Shown here piece by piece: positions 63,262-64,000 of a stretch of 64,000 nt of DNA. Source of the DNA: Streptomyces soli (GTDB taxonomy: Bacteria; Actinomycetota; Actinomycetes; Streptomycetales; Streptomycetaceae); contig NZ_RJVR01000311.1 of assembly GCF_003999195.1 (NCBI RefSeq), positions 1 to 64,000 of the forward strand, read 5' to 3'. The notes beneath the pieces are model-generated. The model was not told the origin of the DNA and searched no databases. It was given only the letters and a program-made list of their open reading frames with translations. Within the stretch, counting starts at the first letter, position 1; every line of letters begins with the position of its first letter. Both the position numbers and the translations under genes were made by a program.

Positions 63262-64000
63262 TCAGCCCCTGGGGCGGGCGATCTCGACGTTCTCCAGGAC
63301 GCCGAGCGCATCGGGGACGAGGACGGCGGCGGAGTAATAGGCGCTGACGAGATACGAGATGATGGCCTTGTCGTTGATGCCCATGAAGCGCACCGAGAGC
63401 CCCGGCTCGTACTCGTCCGGAATTCCGGTCTGGTGCAGACCGACGACGCCCTGATTGTCCTCGCCGGTGCGAATCACGATGATGGAGCTGATGTTCTCCC
63501 TTGTGATCGGAATCTTGTTGCAGGGCAGAATGGGAATTCCGCGCCAGGCCGGGACCCGGTCGCCGTGGAGATCGACGTGGTCGGGATAGAGGCCGCGGCT
63601 GTTGAGTTCGCGGCCGATTGCCGCGATCGTCCTCGGATGGGCGAGCAGGAAACGCGAATCGCGGCGCCGGGTGATCAGCTCGTCCAGGTCGTCTGGGGTC
63701 GGCGGGCCGGAATGCGTGTTGATCCGCTGGGTGTAGTCCGCATTCTGCAGCAGGCCGAATTCCCGGCTGTTGATGAGCTCGTGCTCCTGGCGTTCGCGCA
63801 GCGCCTCGACGGTGAGCTTGAGCTGCTGCTCGATCTGGTTCATCGGCTGGTTGTAGAGGTCGGCGACCCGGCTGTGCACCCGCAGCACGGTCTGCGCCGC
63901 GCTCAACTCGTACTCGCGGGGCGAGAGTTCGTAGTCCACGAAGGTGCCGGGCAGCCGCGCCTCACCCTCGTGGCCGGCGGACAGCGCGATCTCGGCCTGG
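63262..64000 (-). CDS. Encapsulin shell protein, family 2B, C-terminal part
   Basis: The frame continues through the right edge, so the N-terminus is missing; 245 residues are seen. [20 protein letters not shown] to [60 protein letters not shown], and [20 protein letters not shown] match the HK97-type shell of family 2B encapsulins (EshA-like), which also carry a cyclic-nucleotide-binding domain in the unseen or inserted part. These shells hold cargo such as terpene cyclases or cysteine desulfurases. Cargo should be encoded beyond the window. Confidence 0.85.
   Translation of the reverse strand, partial: QAEIALSAGHEGEARLPGTFVDYELSPREYELSAAQTVLRVHSRVADLYNQPMNQIEQQLKLTVEALRERQEHELINSREFGLLQNADYTQRINTHSGPPTPDDLDELITRRRDSRFLLAHPRTIAAIGRELNSRGLYPDHVDLHGDRVPAWRGIPILPCNKIPITRENISSIIVIRTGEDNQGVVGLHQTGIPDEYEPGLSVRFMGINDKAIISYLVSAYYSAAVLVPDALGVLENVEIARPRG

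Overview
The window looks like chromosomal DNA of a Streptomyces or very close relative. It is GC-rich throughout, uses GTG starts freely, and carries the fasR-fabD-fabH-acpP-fabF cluster, a homodimeric AceE, DUF3145 and DUF3052 proteins, TerD paralogues and the C-terminal part of a family 2B encapsulin. No rRNA, tRNA, CRISPR array, prophage or large secondary-metabolite cluster was recognised.

Layout. 1-6.8 kb: end of a membrane-anchored Ser/Ala-rich protein, a medium-chain reductase facing a TetR regulator, a GH3 beta-glucosidase with an inserted PA14 domain, and an EI24 membrane protein. 6.9-8.8 kb: an IS200/IS605 element with an intact tnpB and a broken tnpA. 8.8-13.5 kb: an aminotransferase with a long Gln/Pro-rich tail, a small secreted protein, then a graveyard of MFS, LysR and quinone-reductase fragments. 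13.5-16 kb: a hemC, a frameshifted dihydrofolate-reductase-like gene and a secreted collagen-like protein. 16-25.5 kb: a sugar-uptake and catabolic cluster (ChvE/XylF-type binding protein, two-domain ATPase, permease, dehydrogenase, enolase-superfamily dehydratase) with a gutted aldose 1-epimerase at one end and a gutted arabinofuranosidase at the other. 25.7-28.5 kb: housekeeping and hypothetical genes. 28.7-33.6 kb: the type II fatty-acid synthase cluster with its activator FasR. 33.7-39.8 kb: a polyamine-type ABC transporter with a FadR-type GntR regulator and a cache-domain protein, next to a decayed amino-acid permease. 40-45.8 kb: serine hydrolase, MerR with aldo/keto reductase, alpha/beta hydrolase, TetR, an I36-like secreted inhibitor and an interrupted membrane gene. 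45.9-48.6 kb: aceE. 49-61 kb: DUF3052, peroxiredoxin and a Ter stress-response cluster (two TerD, a TerC-like DUF475 protein, a TerA-like protein, a tailed TerD, a CitE-like lyase, a PRTase-TRSP-StiP fusion, a HAD phosphatase and a coiled-coil protein). 61-64 kb: a frameshifted O-methyltransferase, a uridine-kinase-like P-loop protein, a DUF4097 lipoprotein and the encapsulin.

Two themes run through the window. First, small non-autonomous elements that appear to favour CTAG targets, and GC-rich palindromic repeats with a CCCCCAG core, have entered or abutted genes. They disrupt tnpA and a DUF4190-like gene, supply the last codons and stop of a GntR gene, fill the gap between two convergent stop codons, and add 22 codons in frame to the PRTase-TRSP-StiP gene. 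Second, there are many pseudogenes: at least eight genes are visibly truncated, frameshifted or internally deleted, which suggests recent loss of accessory functions. Some of the single-base breaks could be sequencing errors.
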